Source of the DNA: Desulfovibrionaceae bacterium
GTDB taxonomy: Bacteria > Desulfobacterota > Desulfovibrionia > Desulfovibrionales > Desulfovibrionaceae
Assembly (NCBI GenBank): GCA_031082225.1
Contig: JAVHLG010000012.1
Coordinates: 242-64,241 of the forward strand
Length of the DNA stretch: 64,000 nucleotides
Reading direction: 5' to 3'
This document shows positions 24,011 to 34,111 of the stretch, piece after piece. Position 1 is the first letter of the stretch; the number at the start of each line of letters is the position of its first letter. Both the position numbers and the translations under genes were made by a program. The notes under the pieces were generated by a model that made no database searches, was not told where the DNA came from, and saw only the letters and a program-made list of their open reading frames with translations.

Positions 24011-25615
24011 TCACGAACGGCTGGCGTCCCACTCTTTTTTATAGTCCGCCAGAAGCTCGCTTATGGCCTTGCCGATCTTCACGTATTCCCCGGTGTCCAG
24101 GTTGGCCTGGGAGACCCGCACGGACATGTTCGGCCCGGCGAAGCCGCCGCCGTCCATGAGCACCACGTCCTTGTCCTCGGCCAGCCGCCACACGAAATCG
24201 ATGGGTTCGTGGCTGTCCCGCAGCCAGGCGTCGAACTCGGACCCGTAGCGCTCGGCGGCCAGCTTGTGGATGTCGATGGTGGTGTAATAGCGGGCATAGG
24301 AGGCGTCGAGGTCCGGGGCCTTGAGCCCCATGCCCGCATACAGGGCGTCGTAGCGTTCCTTCACCAGCCCCTGGGCCTCTTTTTTGTAGAGATGAAACTC
24401 GGTGTCTAAAAGTTCGGCCAGGGAGAAAAAGACCATCATGGCCTGCTGCGGCGTGGACAGTCCGGCGGTGTGGTTGAGGGCCACGGCCCGGCTGTCGGCC
24501 ACCAGACGGTCGATGAACTTCAAGCCGTCCGGATCGGTGGTGATGGAGACGTAGCGGTTGTGGAGCCCCCGCCGCCGGTCCGCGGGCAGGGCGGCGATCA
24601 TCTCGTCAATGACGTTGTCCTTATAGAGCCCGATCACCCCCAGCCGCCATCCCGTGCAGCCGAAGTACTTGGAGAAGGAATAGACCAGGATGGTGTTGCG
24701 CGGGGCGATGGCCGCCAGGGAGCGGAATCCGTTGACAAAGGTTCCGTAGACGTCGTCGGTGAGGATGATGAGGTCTTTTCTTTCCGTGCGCACCAGTTCG
24801 GCGATGACCTGCAAGGAGGCCTCGGTCAGGCTGACCGACGGCGGGTTGGAGGGATTGACCAGGAAAAAGGCCTTGACCGCCGGGTCGCGCAGCTTGGCCA
24901 GTTCCGCGTCCGGGAACTGCCAGCCCGCATCCTCGTCCATGGCCACGTCCACGCTGACCAGCTCGTAATCGGCCAGGGGGGGGATCTCCAGGTAGGGCGA
25001 AAAAATGGGGGTGGCGATGGCCAGCTTGTCCCCGGGATTGAGCAGGCCGTTTTCCTTAAGCGTATTGAACAGGTAGCTGATGGCCGCGGTGCCGCCCTCC
25101 ACCAGGAACAGGTCCATGGTCCCTGCGGGCGGGCGGCCGTCGAACATGGTTTCGGCCAGGTAGGCCTGGACGACCTTCTCGGTCAGCGGCAACACCCGAT
25201 CCGGGGTGGGATAATGGTCGCCCAGGATGGCGTCGGTCAGCTCGCCCACGAAGGCGTCGCCGTCAAGGCCCAGGGTTTTGGTTGCGTAGGCGTAGGCGTC
25301 GGCCAGAAACTGGGCCCCGCCGCGATCTCCGTGGGATTCGCAAAAGGCCAAAAGCCGGGCCCCGCTGCCTGCGCCGTCCGGGGAACCGGCCATGCCCGGG
25401 CGGCTCATGGTCCGGTGGGCCTCGCGCAGGGCGAATTGCCCGAAGAGAAAAAACCCCTCCCTCGGGGTGGTGGCGATCCAGTTGGGATTGCCGCGACCGG
25501 CGTTGATCATCATTTTCTCATGATGGGTCTGGGCCAGATCGGCCAGCTTGTTCTTGAGCTCGAAGGGGCTTAGGCTTTCGTAGCGTTTTTCCTCGTCGCG
25601 CTGTCCGTCCTGCAT
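24011..25615 (-). CDS. aspD: aspartate 4-decarboxylase (bifunctional aspartate aminotransferase)
   Basis: A 534-residue fold-type I PLP enzyme. Its length and blocks match L-aspartate beta-decarboxylase: a long N-terminal extension (ESLSPFELKNKLADLAQTHH), NAGRGNPNW, VEGGTAAISYLFNTLKENGL, FFLVNPSNPPSVSL, and ILVYSFSKYFGCTGWRLGVI with the PLP lysine at about residue 316. The enzyme converts aspartate to alanine and CO2, consuming a cytoplasmic proton. Ordinary aminotransferases are about 130 residues shorter. GGAGG precedes the ATG. It lies between asparaginase and the AAE antiporter on one strand, which supports a decarboxylation/exchange cycle. Confidence 0.92.
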   Translation of the reverse strand: MQDGQRDEEKRYESLSPFELKNKLADLAQTHHEKMMINAGRGNPNWIATTPREGFFLFGQFALREAHRTMSRPGMAGSPDGAGSGARLLAFCESHGDRGGAQFLADAYAYATKTLGLDGDAFVGELTDAILGDHYPTPDRVLPLTEKVVQAYLAETMFDGRPPAGTMDLFLVEGGTAAISYLFNTLKENGLLNPGDKLAIATPIFSPYLEIPPLADYELVSVDVAMDEDAGWQFPDAELAKLRDPAVKAFFLVNPSNPPSVSLTEASLQVIAELVRTERKDLIILTDDVYGTFVNGFRSLAAIAPRNTILVYSFSKYFGCTGWRLGVIGLYKDNVIDEMIAALPADRRRGLHNRYVSITTDPDGLKFIDRLVADSRAVALNHTAGLSTPQQAMMVFFSLAELLDTEFHLYKKEAQGLVKERYDALYAGMGLKAPDLDASYARYYTTIDIHKLAAERYGSEFDAWLRDSHEPIDFVWRLAEDKDVVLMDGGGFAGPNMSVRVSQANLDTGEYVKIGKAISELLADYKKEWDASRS

Positions 25616-25682
25616 GTGGCGCCTCCATATCGTGGGCCGGGTTACAGGTTGACGGCCTGTTTCCAGTCATCTGCTTGCCGCG

Positions 25683-25713
25683 TGCCTCCTGCGCCGCCTG
25701 ACGGCGGGAGGCA
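25683..25713 (-). terminator. hairpin directly after the asparaginase stop
   Basis: Stem TGCCTCC / GGAGGCA with an inner GCCG / CGGC extension begins at the base after the asparaginase stop codon. It has no T-tract, so it is more likely an mRNA 3' stabiliser or attenuator within the operon than a full terminator. Confidence 0.35.
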
Positions 25714-26796
25714 TTAGAAAAGGGTTTTCAGCCTGGCCGCGTCCGGGCCGAAGTTACCGATCCCCAGCATGAGCAGCAGCCGGGCCTTCTGGCCGTCGAG
25801 ATCTCCGGCCAGGATGCAGCCGTGGTCCAGCAGGGTCAGGCCGCCGCCCGCGTCGCCGTAGACCGGCTCCACGGCCCCGTTGGGCACCCGGGTGGAGATT
25901 ACGGTCACCACCCCCTTGGACAGGGCGTAGGTGATGGCCCCATACACGGCCTCGTTCACGTTGCCCGCGCCCACGCCCTCGACCACCAGCCCCTTGGCCC
26001 CGTCGTCCACGGCATGGCGCACCAGGCTGCCGTCGTCCCCGGCGAAGGTGGACACGAAGGCGACCTTGGGCAGGGTTTCGGGCAGGGGCAGGCTTTTGCG
26101 GTTGTCGGCGTCGTTGAACCGGGTGACCTTTCCCCCGGTGATGTAGCCCAGGTAGCCCTCCTCGCCGGACTCAAAAGTCTGCACGTTGGTGGTCTGGGTT
26201 TTGCGCACCGTCCGGGCGGCGTTGATATAGCCATTCAAGGTGACGGTGACGCCCCAGTTTCTGGCCTGGGGGGCGCAGACCTGGGTCACGGCGTTGAACA
26301 GGTTTCCGGGACCGTCGGGAAACGGGCTTGAGGCGTCGTTCATGGCCCCGGTGAAGACCACCGGCTTGTCGCCGGGAAGCGTCAGGTCGAGAAAATACGA
26401 CCCTTCGGCCATGGTGTCCGTGCCGTGGGTGACCACCACCCCGGCCACCTCGGGCCGGGCCAGGGCCTGCCCCACGGCCCGGCTCAGGCCCGCCCAGCGT
26501 TCGGGAGACATCTGGGAGCTGTCGATATTGGAATACGTGACCACCTCGATCTTGGCCACGGCGGCCAGCCCCGGCACGGCGGCCAGCAGGTCGGCCCCGG
26601 ACACGGCCGGGACCGCGCCGCCGGTTGTGGGATCGGTTTTCTCGGCAATGGTGCCGCCGGTGGTGACCACCACCACCGTGGGCAACCCGGCCGGGGCCTC
26701 GGCGGCCACGCCGACTTCCGGGCCTGCGGCGACGAAAAACATGGCCAGAAGAAACGCCGTCAGGATTCGTACGTCCATTTTTCGGGCACTGTGCAT
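25714..26796 (-). CDS. ansB: type II L-asparaginase, exported
   Basis: A 360-residue asparaginase. A signal peptide (about residues 1-31, LLAMFFVAAGPEVGVAA) places it in the periplasm. VVTTGGTIAE carries the first catalytic threonine (about residue 46) and VVTHGTDTMAE the second Thr-Asp pair. GAMNDASSPFPDGPGNLFNA and VEGVGAGNVN are further conserved loops. It hydrolyses asparagine to aspartate and ammonia. The ATG at 26796 is preceded by AAGGGAGAG; the longer open frame has no ribosome site. With aspD and aspT downstream and a porin upstream on the same strand, it probably supplies aspartate for the exchanger. Confidence 0.92.
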   Translation of the reverse strand: MHSARKMDVRILTAFLLAMFFVAAGPEVGVAAEAPAGLPTVVVVTTGGTIAEKTDPTTGGAVPAVSGADLLAAVPGLAAVAKIEVVTYSNIDSSQMSPERWAGLSRAVGQALARPEVAGVVVTHGTDTMAEGSYFLDLTLPGDKPVVFTGAMNDASSPFPDGPGNLFNAVTQVCAPQARNWGVTVTLNGYINAARTVRKTQTTNVQTFESGEEGYLGYITGGKVTRFNDADNRKSLPLPETLPKVAFVSTFAGDDGSLVRHAVDDGAKGLVVEGVGAGNVNEAVYGAITYALSKGVVTVISTRVPNGAVEPVYGDAGGGLTLLDHGCILAGDLDGQKARLLLMLGIGNFGPDAARLKTLF

Positions 26797-26857
26797 GCTC
26801 TCTCCCTTGGTACGAGGTTGGACCGCAATCCGTTGAACACGGCCCTGCGGCACGCGA

Positions 26858-28285
26858 TCAGAAACGATAAATAAAACCCAGTCCGCCCTGGATGACGTCT
26901 CCGGCCTTGTCCACCATGCGCCGTCCCCAGATGCTTTTGTGGAAGCCGTAGCCCCTGGCCCAGCCGGTCTCCAGCACCAGATCCAGGGCCTGGGTGATGG
27001 CGTAGGAATGGTTGAAATAGGCCGACAGCAGGGTTTCGCCCTGGGCCAGGTCGTTGCCCATCTGGACGTAGGCCCCGGGGCCTCCGGTGACTGCCACGGT
27101 CTTGCGCAGCCCGGCCGGAGAGCTGGTCCCGGCGGCCACGGTGACCCCGACCAGGGACGTCAGGTCCGGAATCAGGCTGATCTGGTTCAGCCCGAAGGAC
27201 AGGCCCATGCTCCCCTGGGGATTGACGTCCATGTTGGTGTTGTGCAGCTCCTGGTCGGCGTCGAAGAGGAAGGAGCAGATGGGGCCCCAGGAGGAGTCGA
27301 TGGACGGCAGCCGCTCGGAGCCGTTGGTCAGGCTGGCGTCCTCTCCGCTCCCCCACCAGCCGAACACCTGGGGCGTCACCCAGGACGATCCGCCGTATTC
27401 CAGGGCCGCGTCCACAAACCAGCCCGAGCGCCGGTTGATGGCCCGATCCGTGAACGCCACGTCGCCAAAGGCCACGTCGGCGTACAGCTTAAACGGGGCC
27501 AGGGCGTCCACGATCACCGCCGCCCCGGCCCACACCGCCGGATTCTGGTTGTGGGCGAATCCGCCGCCGGACAGGAAGGTTCCGGCGGAGAGCAGGCTGT
27601 CGCCCATGCCCCCCAGGGAGGCCCCCCGCCCCAGAACCCCGACCATGCCGAAGGGGCTGATCTTCACCCCGGGCAGGGTCAGGTCCAGCGTGGCGAAAAA
27701 CAGGTCGAGCTCGTCCCCGGTCTGGGTGGTGGCGGTGTCGAAGGGACCGTTGGTGTCCACCAGCCTCCCGTACCCCAGGGTTCCGGAAAGGGTGTCCGCC
27801 ACCAGGGGGCCGGACAGGACCACGGCCGCGGTGTCGCTGTTGCCGGAATCCGTGGACAGGACCACGGAGTCGTAAAAAACCGGGGTGTGCGGCATGGACA
27901 GGGGTTGATAGCCTGCGGTCAGGCGCAGGTCCGTGTCCGGCAGGGTGAACTGGAGATAGGCCTGATAGGGCTCGATGTCCGGGACCGAGCTGTCCGCCGC
28001 CAGGGGGCCCTGGCCCCAGATCTCGTTGTTCAGCCGCAGTCCCAGGCGAAAGGACAGGGCGTCCGAGGCGGGAAGATCGAAATGCAGGCGCAGGCGCTGA
28101 AAAAAGACCACAGGGTCTTCGGTCTGCGCGCCTGTGCCGGTCCACCCGGTGAAATTCTGGTTCTGGAAAAAGTTGCCGTGGACCCGGAAATCGCCATAGG
28201 CCCGGATATCGGCTGCCCGGCCCAGGGCAACGGCGAAGATCGTCCAGAGCAGGGCCGACGCCAATCCAAACGCCAGTCGGGCCAT
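26858..28285 (-). CDS. outer-membrane porin
   Basis: A 475-residue protein with a signal peptide (cleavage about residue 25, GRAAD) and a mature region of alternating beta strands rich in Gly, Asp and aromatics, ending in Phe as outer-membrane barrels do (GGLGFIYRF). IRAYGDFRVHGNFFQNQNF, FFQRLRLHFDL and IEPYQAYLQF resemble the homotrimeric porins of Desulfovibrio. It is first in line before the asparaginase gene (61-base gap), so it may admit asparagine and other amino acids. AAGGAG precedes the ATG. A G10 tract lies in its leader. Confidence 0.82.
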   Translation of the reverse strand: MARLAFGLASALLWTIFAVALGRAADIRAYGDFRVHGNFFQNQNFTGWTGTGAQTEDPVVFFQRLRLHFDLPASDALSFRLGLRLNNEIWGQGPLAADSSVPDIEPYQAYLQFTLPDTDLRLTAGYQPLSMPHTPVFYDSVVLSTDSGNSDTAAVVLSGPLVADTLSGTLGYGRLVDTNGPFDTATTQTGDELDLFFATLDLTLPGVKISPFGMVGVLGRGASLGGMGDSLLSAGTFLSGGGFAHNQNPAVWAGAAVIVDALAPFKLYADVAFGDVAFTDRAINRRSGWFVDAALEYGGSSWVTPQVFGWWGSGEDASLTNGSERLPSIDSSWGPICSFLFDADQELHNTNMDVNPQGSMGLSFGLNQISLIPDLTSLVGVTVAAGTSSPAGLRKTVAVTGGPGAYVQMGNDLAQGETLLSAYFNHSYAITQALDLVLETGWARGYGFHKSIWGRRMVDKAGDVIQGGLGFIYRF

Positions 28286-28586
28286 TGATTCTCCTTCGGG
28301 ATCTCGGGCAAGGATCGCACGCCCAGGGCGGGCCGGATTGGGACGTCACCAACACATCGAAAATTCAGAAAGCTCGCCGGAACAGGCAAGATGAAGACAT
28401 CACCATGGATTTGAAGGCGCCCCCCCCCCTGCGCCGTGGCGCAGCAGTCCACCCGGGGCGCGCCGACGCAGCAACGCAAAGACCGCACCATGAGAAAAAG
28501 ACTAAGCACCTGCGCAGGGATGAAGTCAAGGCGTCCCAGGCCCGCGTCACCGTATCTTCATCTGGACGCGGGCCAGGGACAGGGGA
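28286..28586 (-). promoter_or_regulatory. porin leader: candidate promoter and G10 homopolymer
   Basis: Minus-strand -35 TTGACT (28524-28529), 18-base spacer and -10 TTAGTC (28500-28505) preceded by TG. This gives a leader of about 210 bases. A run of ten G (C at 28420-28429 on the plus strand) lies about 135 bases upstream of the porin start. Such a tract is prone to slippage. Nothing else is seen in this gap. Confidence 0.4.
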
Positions 28587-29864
28587 TCAGTCGAATCCGC
28601 GCCGGTCCACCAGACGCGGCGCATCGTCGGGCAGCCGCTGGCCCGCAGGCAGCACCGTCACCTTGGGCCGCAGCTTGAGCCGGGCCTGGAACGCGGCCGT
28701 AAACCGCTCCACGTCCAAGGGACCGCCGGGACCGTCGCAGCAGGCCGTAAATTCGATCGCATCCTTGCCGCCGGGGTTTGCGACCACGATCTGCCAGGCC
28801 GTGATGCAAGGGAAGCCTTGGGCCACCTCCGCCGCCTGGGACGGATAGATGAACTGCCCCTTGACCTTGGCCGTGTCGTCCACCCGGCCCAGGATTCCGG
28901 CCAGGCGCGGCGACGTGCGGCCGCAGGGGCAGGGGTCCGGGACAAGGCGCGACAGGTCGCCCGTGGCCAGCCGGATGAGCGGATAGGCCGTGGAAAACGG
29001 CGTGAACACCACCTCCCCCGTCTCGCCCATGGGCAGGGGCCGCCCCGTGCCGGGCTCGCAGATCTCCACGTATCCCCGGGAGGTGACGTGCATGCCGGAC
29101 AGTTCCCGGCATTCGTAGGCGATGCAGCCCACGTCCGCCGTGCCGTAGCCCTGGCGGATGGTCATGCCGAAGGCCTCCTGGACCTTTTTGCGCAGGCTTT
29201 CGGGCAGCCGCTCGGCGGCCACGAAGGCCGTCCGCAGGCGGAAATCCTTTGTGAGATCCAGGCCGCGGGCCCGGGCCTTGTCGGCGATGACGTCCAGATA
29301 GCTGGTCATGCCCACGAACCCGGTGACCGGAAGCTGCGTCAGAAGCTCGATCTGCACGTCGGTGTTGCCGGGACCGGCCGGGATGACCGTACACCCCAGT
29401 TCCAGAAGCGGTTCCTCGAGCATGAGCCCGGCCGGGGTCAGATGGTAGCTAAACGTCATCTGCACCAGGTCGCCCGCGGCAAACCCGGCGGCGGCGAAGG
29501 CCTCGGCGAAGCCCCAATAGTCCGGGCCGGGCCCCTCGGGGTCGTAGATCGGCCCCGGGGACTGGTAGATGCGCCTAAGCCCCCGGATGCCATGGGGCAA
29601 CAGGGCATCCAGGCCCGGGCCGCCGCCCTGCAGGGCGGAAAGCTCTTTTTTGCGCAAAACCGGGATACGCGCGAAATCCTCGAAGGTGGCGACGTCGTCC
29701 AGGGCAAGCCCCGCCCTCTCCATCCGGTTCCGAAACTCCCGGCATCCGGCAAAGGCCAGGGCCACGATCTCCCGCAGCCGGGCCAGTTTGGCGGCGGCGG
29801 CCTCGGCCGGGGATGCGGATTCCAGGGGGCTGTAAAACGGGAATGCGCCTTGCGTGCGGTCCAT
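28587..29864 (-). CDS. phenylacetate-CoA ligase-like AMP-forming enzyme
   Basis: A 425-residue adenylate-forming enzyme of the PaaK type. FPFYSPLESASPAEAAAAKL and FEDFARIPVLRKKELSAL resemble the PaaK N-terminus. IRQGYGTADVGCIAYEC is the acyl-adenylate motif, YPLIRLATGDLSRLVPDPCP and CGRTSPRLAGILGRVDDTAKVKG the hinge and C-terminal block. PaaK-type ligases activate aryl acetates and benzoates to CoA thioesters. The family's YQSSGTTG-like loop appears altered (IYQSPGPIYDPEG), so ATP binding or substrate range may differ. The ATG at 29864 follows AAGGG. It is downstream of the Liv operon across a 244-base gap. Confidence 0.82.
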   Translation of the reverse strand: MDRTQGAFPFYSPLESASPAEAAAAKLARLREIVALAFAGCREFRNRMERAGLALDDVATFEDFARIPVLRKKELSALQGGGPGLDALLPHGIRGLRRIYQSPGPIYDPEGPGPDYWGFAEAFAAAGFAAGDLVQMTFSYHLTPAGLMLEEPLLELGCTVIPAGPGNTDVQIELLTQLPVTGFVGMTSYLDVIADKARARGLDLTKDFRLRTAFVAAERLPESLRKKVQEAFGMTIRQGYGTADVGCIAYECRELSGMHVTSRGYVEICEPGTGRPLPMGETGEVVFTPFSTAYPLIRLATGDLSRLVPDPCPCGRTSPRLAGILGRVDDTAKVKGQFIYPSQAAEVAQGFPCITAWQIVVANPGGKDAIEFTACCDGPGGPLDVERFTAAFQARLKLRPKVTVLPAGQRLPDDAPRLVDRRGFD

Positions 29865-30108
29865 CTCGTGATCCCTTCTGCCTGTGGGGTGTGATCCCAT
29901 CCTGGTGGTTTCGCGTCAGGCGGCAAGGCCGCCTTCGTGTCGCGTCCTTCAACTCGGGGCTCGGCAAGACAACACTCTAGAGTGAAAACAGTCGACGCAT
30001 CGACAAATGATACTGGCGTCCTTGTCCAAGGGCGCAACACTCGATCAGCCAGCGATCAGTCACCTCGCGTGCTGCCTGAATCGGGCCTCATCCTGCGGCA
30101 GTGGCGCG

Positions 30109-30911
<803 letters not shown>

Positions 30912-30927
<16 letters not shown>

Positions 30928-32087
30928 TCGGCCTTTCTCTCCAGGCTTTCCCTGGCCACTTCCACCATCTTGCCGTCCTCGACCTTGTAGATGAAGACCG
31001 CCATGTTGGGGCGGTGGTCGTTGGGGAAGAAGCTGATGGGCGGGGTCAGGCCCATGGGATCGAAGTCGCGCAGGGTCTCCAGGGCCTCCTTGATGGCCGG
31101 GCCGGTCAGTTCGCCCTTGGCTGCGGCGATTTTCAGGCCCTCGGCCATGACCAGCATGGAGGCGAAACCCCGGATGTAGTGGGTCATTTTGGGCGTCCCC
31201 CCGGTCATCTTCTCGATGGCGGCCATGCCCGGCACGTCCTGACCATAGACCACGGCGGTCTGGAGGGAATAGGTACCGTTGGCCGCGTCCCCGGCCAGCT
31301 TCACCAGGCTCTCGTCCACGCCCCAGATGTTGCAGAAAAAGGTGGTGGCGAACCCGAGCTTCTGGGCGTCCTTCATGACGATGGCCGCCGACGGGGTGGT
31401 GCCGCCGATCCACACGTAGTCCGGGGCCAGCTTTTGCAGACGCAGGAGCTGGGCCATGGCGTCCATGGCGTTTAAGGCCACGTTCTCGTCGCCCACGATC
31501 TCATACCCCAGCTCCTTGGCGTATTCCTTGGCCCCGGCGATGGGGGCCAGTCCGTAGGGATGGTCGGGATAGACAAAGGCCAGCTTGGGGGCCTCGGGCT
31601 TTTTCCAGTTGTCCTTGAAATACTTCAGCGCCGCCCGGACCTGGGTGGTGTAGTCGGCGGCCACGAAGAAGTTGTAGGGGGCCTTTTCCGGGTCCGTGAG
31701 GTGCGCGGAATAGGAGGCCGACAGGGTGGGAATCTGGTCCTTGCCCACGAACTTGGTCAGGGCCTCGGTGTCCTGGGTGCCCCAGCCCTGCAGGGCCACG
31801 ATCTTGTCCTGGGAGATGAAGCGCTTGTAGGCGGCCAGGGCCTGCTGGGCGTTGTAGGCGTAGTCCACCTCCACGAGGTTGATCTTCTTCCCGGCGATGC
31901 CGCCGTTTTCATTGATATATTTCGCGCCATCCTTGATGCCCTCGGAATAGGGCACGCCCACGGCCGAGGTCGGGCCGGAGAGATCGGACAAAAGCCCGAT
32001 GGTGATGACGTCTTCAGCAAACGCCGTCGCCGTCAGGGCCAGGACACAGGCCAGGGACCAGGCCAGATATTTCGCCATGCGTTTCAC
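30912..32087 (-). CDS. livK: branched-chain amino acid ABC transporter substrate-binding protein
   Basis: A 391-residue periplasmic protein with a signal peptide (LACVLALTATAFA, cleavage about residue 24), then the type I binding fold opening ITIGLLSDLSGPTSAVGVPY and GGIAGKKINLVEVDYAYNAQ. The sequence is of the Liv/aromatic-acid-binding class. The gene starts at GTG (32085-32087), not ATG, since AAGGAGG lies six bases before it. The presence of two acyl-CoA ligases in the cluster suggests that the ligand could be an aryl or branched carboxylic acid rather than leucine; this is inference. Confidence 0.9.
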
Positions 32088-32135
32088 GTCACCCTCCTTG
32101 TGTTGAACGGTTGACTCTTCGCCCGGCCGGGGGGC

Positions 32136-33182
32136 CTAATGGGCGAAGGGATAGAGCTTCCAATAGGCCTTCACCAGCCGCCAGCGGTTGGCCAGGCCCT
32201 CGGGTTCGAAAATGAGAAACAGCACCAGCACCAGCCCGAAGACCCCCTCCTTCATGGCCAGAAGCGCGCCGCTTATGTCCGTGAAAAAGGCCCCGGCGTG
32301 ATGAGCCAGGAAGTTGAGGAACTCCGGCAGGATGGTGATGAACACCGCCCCGAACACCCCGCCCAGCACGCTGCCCAGCCCCCCGATGATGATCATGGCC
32401 AGGTAGCTGACCGAAAGCCCGATGCCGAACTGCTCCGGGGTGATGTACATGGTGTAGAAGGCCCACAAGGCCCCGCCCACCCCGGCCAGGAAGGAGCTGA
32501 TGCCGAAGGCCCGCAGCTTGTAGGCGAAAAGGTCCACGCCCACGATCTCGGCCGAGAGGTGATGGTCCCGGATGGCCACGAAGGCCCGGCCCAGGCGGGT
32601 GCGCATGACGTTGCACACGATAAGGACGCACACGCAGGCCACGGCCAGGGTCAGGTAGAACATCTTCACGTCGGAATCGAAGGCGAACCCGAACACCTGG
32701 GGCGGGTCCACGGCCATGCCGCTGGAGCCCCCGGTGACCGCGTCCCAGTGCAAAAAGACGTATTCGAGGATGAGCTGGGCGGCCAGGGTGGCGATGGCCA
32801 GATAGATGCCTTTCAGGCGCAGGGACGGCAGCCCGAAAAACATGCCCACCGCAGCCGTGACCAGCCCGGCCGCTGGCAGGACGGCCAGAAACGGCAGCCC
32901 CAGGCTGGCCAGATAGGCCGCGGCATAGGCCCCCACCCCGAAAAAGGCCCCGTGCCCCAGCGAGATCTGCCCGCAAAAGCCGGTCAGGAGGTTCAGCGAC
33001 ACGGCCCCGATCACGGCGATGTTGATCAGGCACAGGATCGAGACCAGATAGTTGTTCATGGCCAGGGGGGCCAGACACAGGGCCGTCCCGAAAAGCCCCA
33101 TGGACACCATGAGAAACCGGCTGGGAAAGATGCGGGCCTCGCCCGCGTAGGTTCTGAAAAACAGTCCGCATTGTCCGTGCAT
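32136..33182 (-). CDS. livM: branched-chain amino acid ABC transporter permease LivM
   Basis: A 348-residue permease with about ten hydrophobic segments and the LivM blocks SLNLLTGFCGQISLGHGAFF, LRLKGIYLAIATLAAQLILE, RTRLGRAFVAIRDHHLSAEI (cytoplasmic coupling loop) and GLGSVLGGVFGAVF. It forms the membrane channel with LivH. The start is three bases after the livH stop and has a weak ribosome site, as expected for translational coupling. The C-terminal KEGVFGLVLVLFLIFEPEGL segment is also typical. Confidence 0.92.
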   Translation of the reverse strand: MHGQCGLFFRTYAGEARIFPSRFLMVSMGLFGTALCLAPLAMNNYLVSILCLINIAVIGAVSLNLLTGFCGQISLGHGAFFGVGAYAAAYLASLGLPFLAVLPAAGLVTAAVGMFFGLPSLRLKGIYLAIATLAAQLILEYVFLHWDAVTGGSSGMAVDPPQVFGFAFDSDVKMFYLTLAVACVCVLIVCNVMRTRLGRAFVAIRDHHLSAEIVGVDLFAYKLRAFGISSFLAGVGGALWAFYTMYITPEQFGIGLSVSYLAMIIIGGLGSVLGGVFGAVFITILPEFLNFLAHHAGAFFTDISGALLAMKEGVFGLVLVLFLIFEPEGLANRWRLVKAYWKLYPFAH

Positions 33183-33185
33183 GCG

Positions 33186-34073
33186 CTACACCCGCTCGAT
33201 TTCCCGGGCCCCGAACAGCCCGTAGGGTTTGATCATGAGAATGACCACCAGGAGAATGAAGGCGGCCACGTCCTTGAATCCGCCAAGGCCCAGAAATTCC
33301 TTGGCCGCACCGTCGCAGACATTTTCCAAAACGCCCACGATCAGCCCGCCCAGGGCCGCGCCTAAAAGGCTGTCCAGGCCGCCCAGGATCACGGCCGGGA
33401 AGACCTTCAGGCCCAGGTGCCCAAGTTGGGCGTTGATGCCGTTGATGTTGCCCAGGATCACCCCGCCGATGGAGGAGACCATGGCCGCGATGCACCAGGA
33501 CAGGGCGAAGATGTTTTTGATGCCGATGCCCATGCTGGCGGCGGCCTGCTGGTCGAAGGCCGTGGCCCGCATGCTGATGCCCAGGCGGGAATATTTGAAA
33601 AAGGCCGAGAAAATGAGAAACAGGATCACGGACAGGGCAAAGGCCGCCAGATAGACCGGGGCCACGGGCAGCCCGGCGATCATCACCGGCTCCTGGGGCA
33701 GAACCGGCGGGAAGACCTGGATCTGGGTGCCCCAGAAAAGCTGCACCAGGGACTTGAGCACGGACGAGAGCCCGATGGTGACCATGACCACGCTGATGAT
33801 GGGCTCGCCGATCATGGGCCGCAGGATCAGGCGCTCGATGACGATGCCCAGGATGAAGGAAAAGGCCAGGGTCATGAAAAAGGCCACCAGAAACGGCAAG
33901 CGGGCCTGGACCGTGAGCGCGAAGCAGATGTAGGCCCCGACCATGACCAGTTCGCCCTGGGCGAAGTTGACCACCTTGGTGGCCTTGTAGATGATGACGA
34001 AGCCCAGGGCCACCAGACTGTAGATGCTGCCGACCACCAGCCCTGAAATGAACAACTGCAGATAGTATTCCAC
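33186..34073 (-). CDS. livH: branched-chain amino acid ABC transporter permease LivH
   Basis: A 295-residue permease: LFISGLVVGSIYSLVALGFV and IIYKATKVVNFAQGELVMVG are the LivH N-terminal signature, SRLGISMRATAFDQQAAASM the coupling loop, and GLDSLLGAALGGLIVGVLE the C-terminal block. I start it at GTG (34071-34073), preceded by GAAGGGAGAGGGC; no ATG fits. About eight membrane helices. It lies 38 bases after the acyl-CoA synthetase gene. Confidence 0.9.
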   Translation of the reverse strand: MEYYLQLFISGLVVGSIYSLVALGFVIIYKATKVVNFAQGELVMVGAYICFALTVQARLPFLVAFFMTLAFSFILGIVIERLILRPMIGEPIISVVMVTIGLSSVLKSLVQLFWGTQIQVFPPVLPQEPVMIAGLPVAPVYLAAFALSVILFLIFSAFFKYSRLGISMRATAFDQQAAASMGIGIKNIFALSWCIAAMVSSIGGVILGNINGINAQLGHLGLKVFPAVILGGLDSLLGAALGGLIVGVLENVCDGAAKEFLGLGGFKDVAAFILLVVILMIKPYGLFGAREIERV

Positions 34074-34111
34074 GCCCTCTCCCTTCTTCGTGGCGATGAC
34101 CCCGGGCCGCC

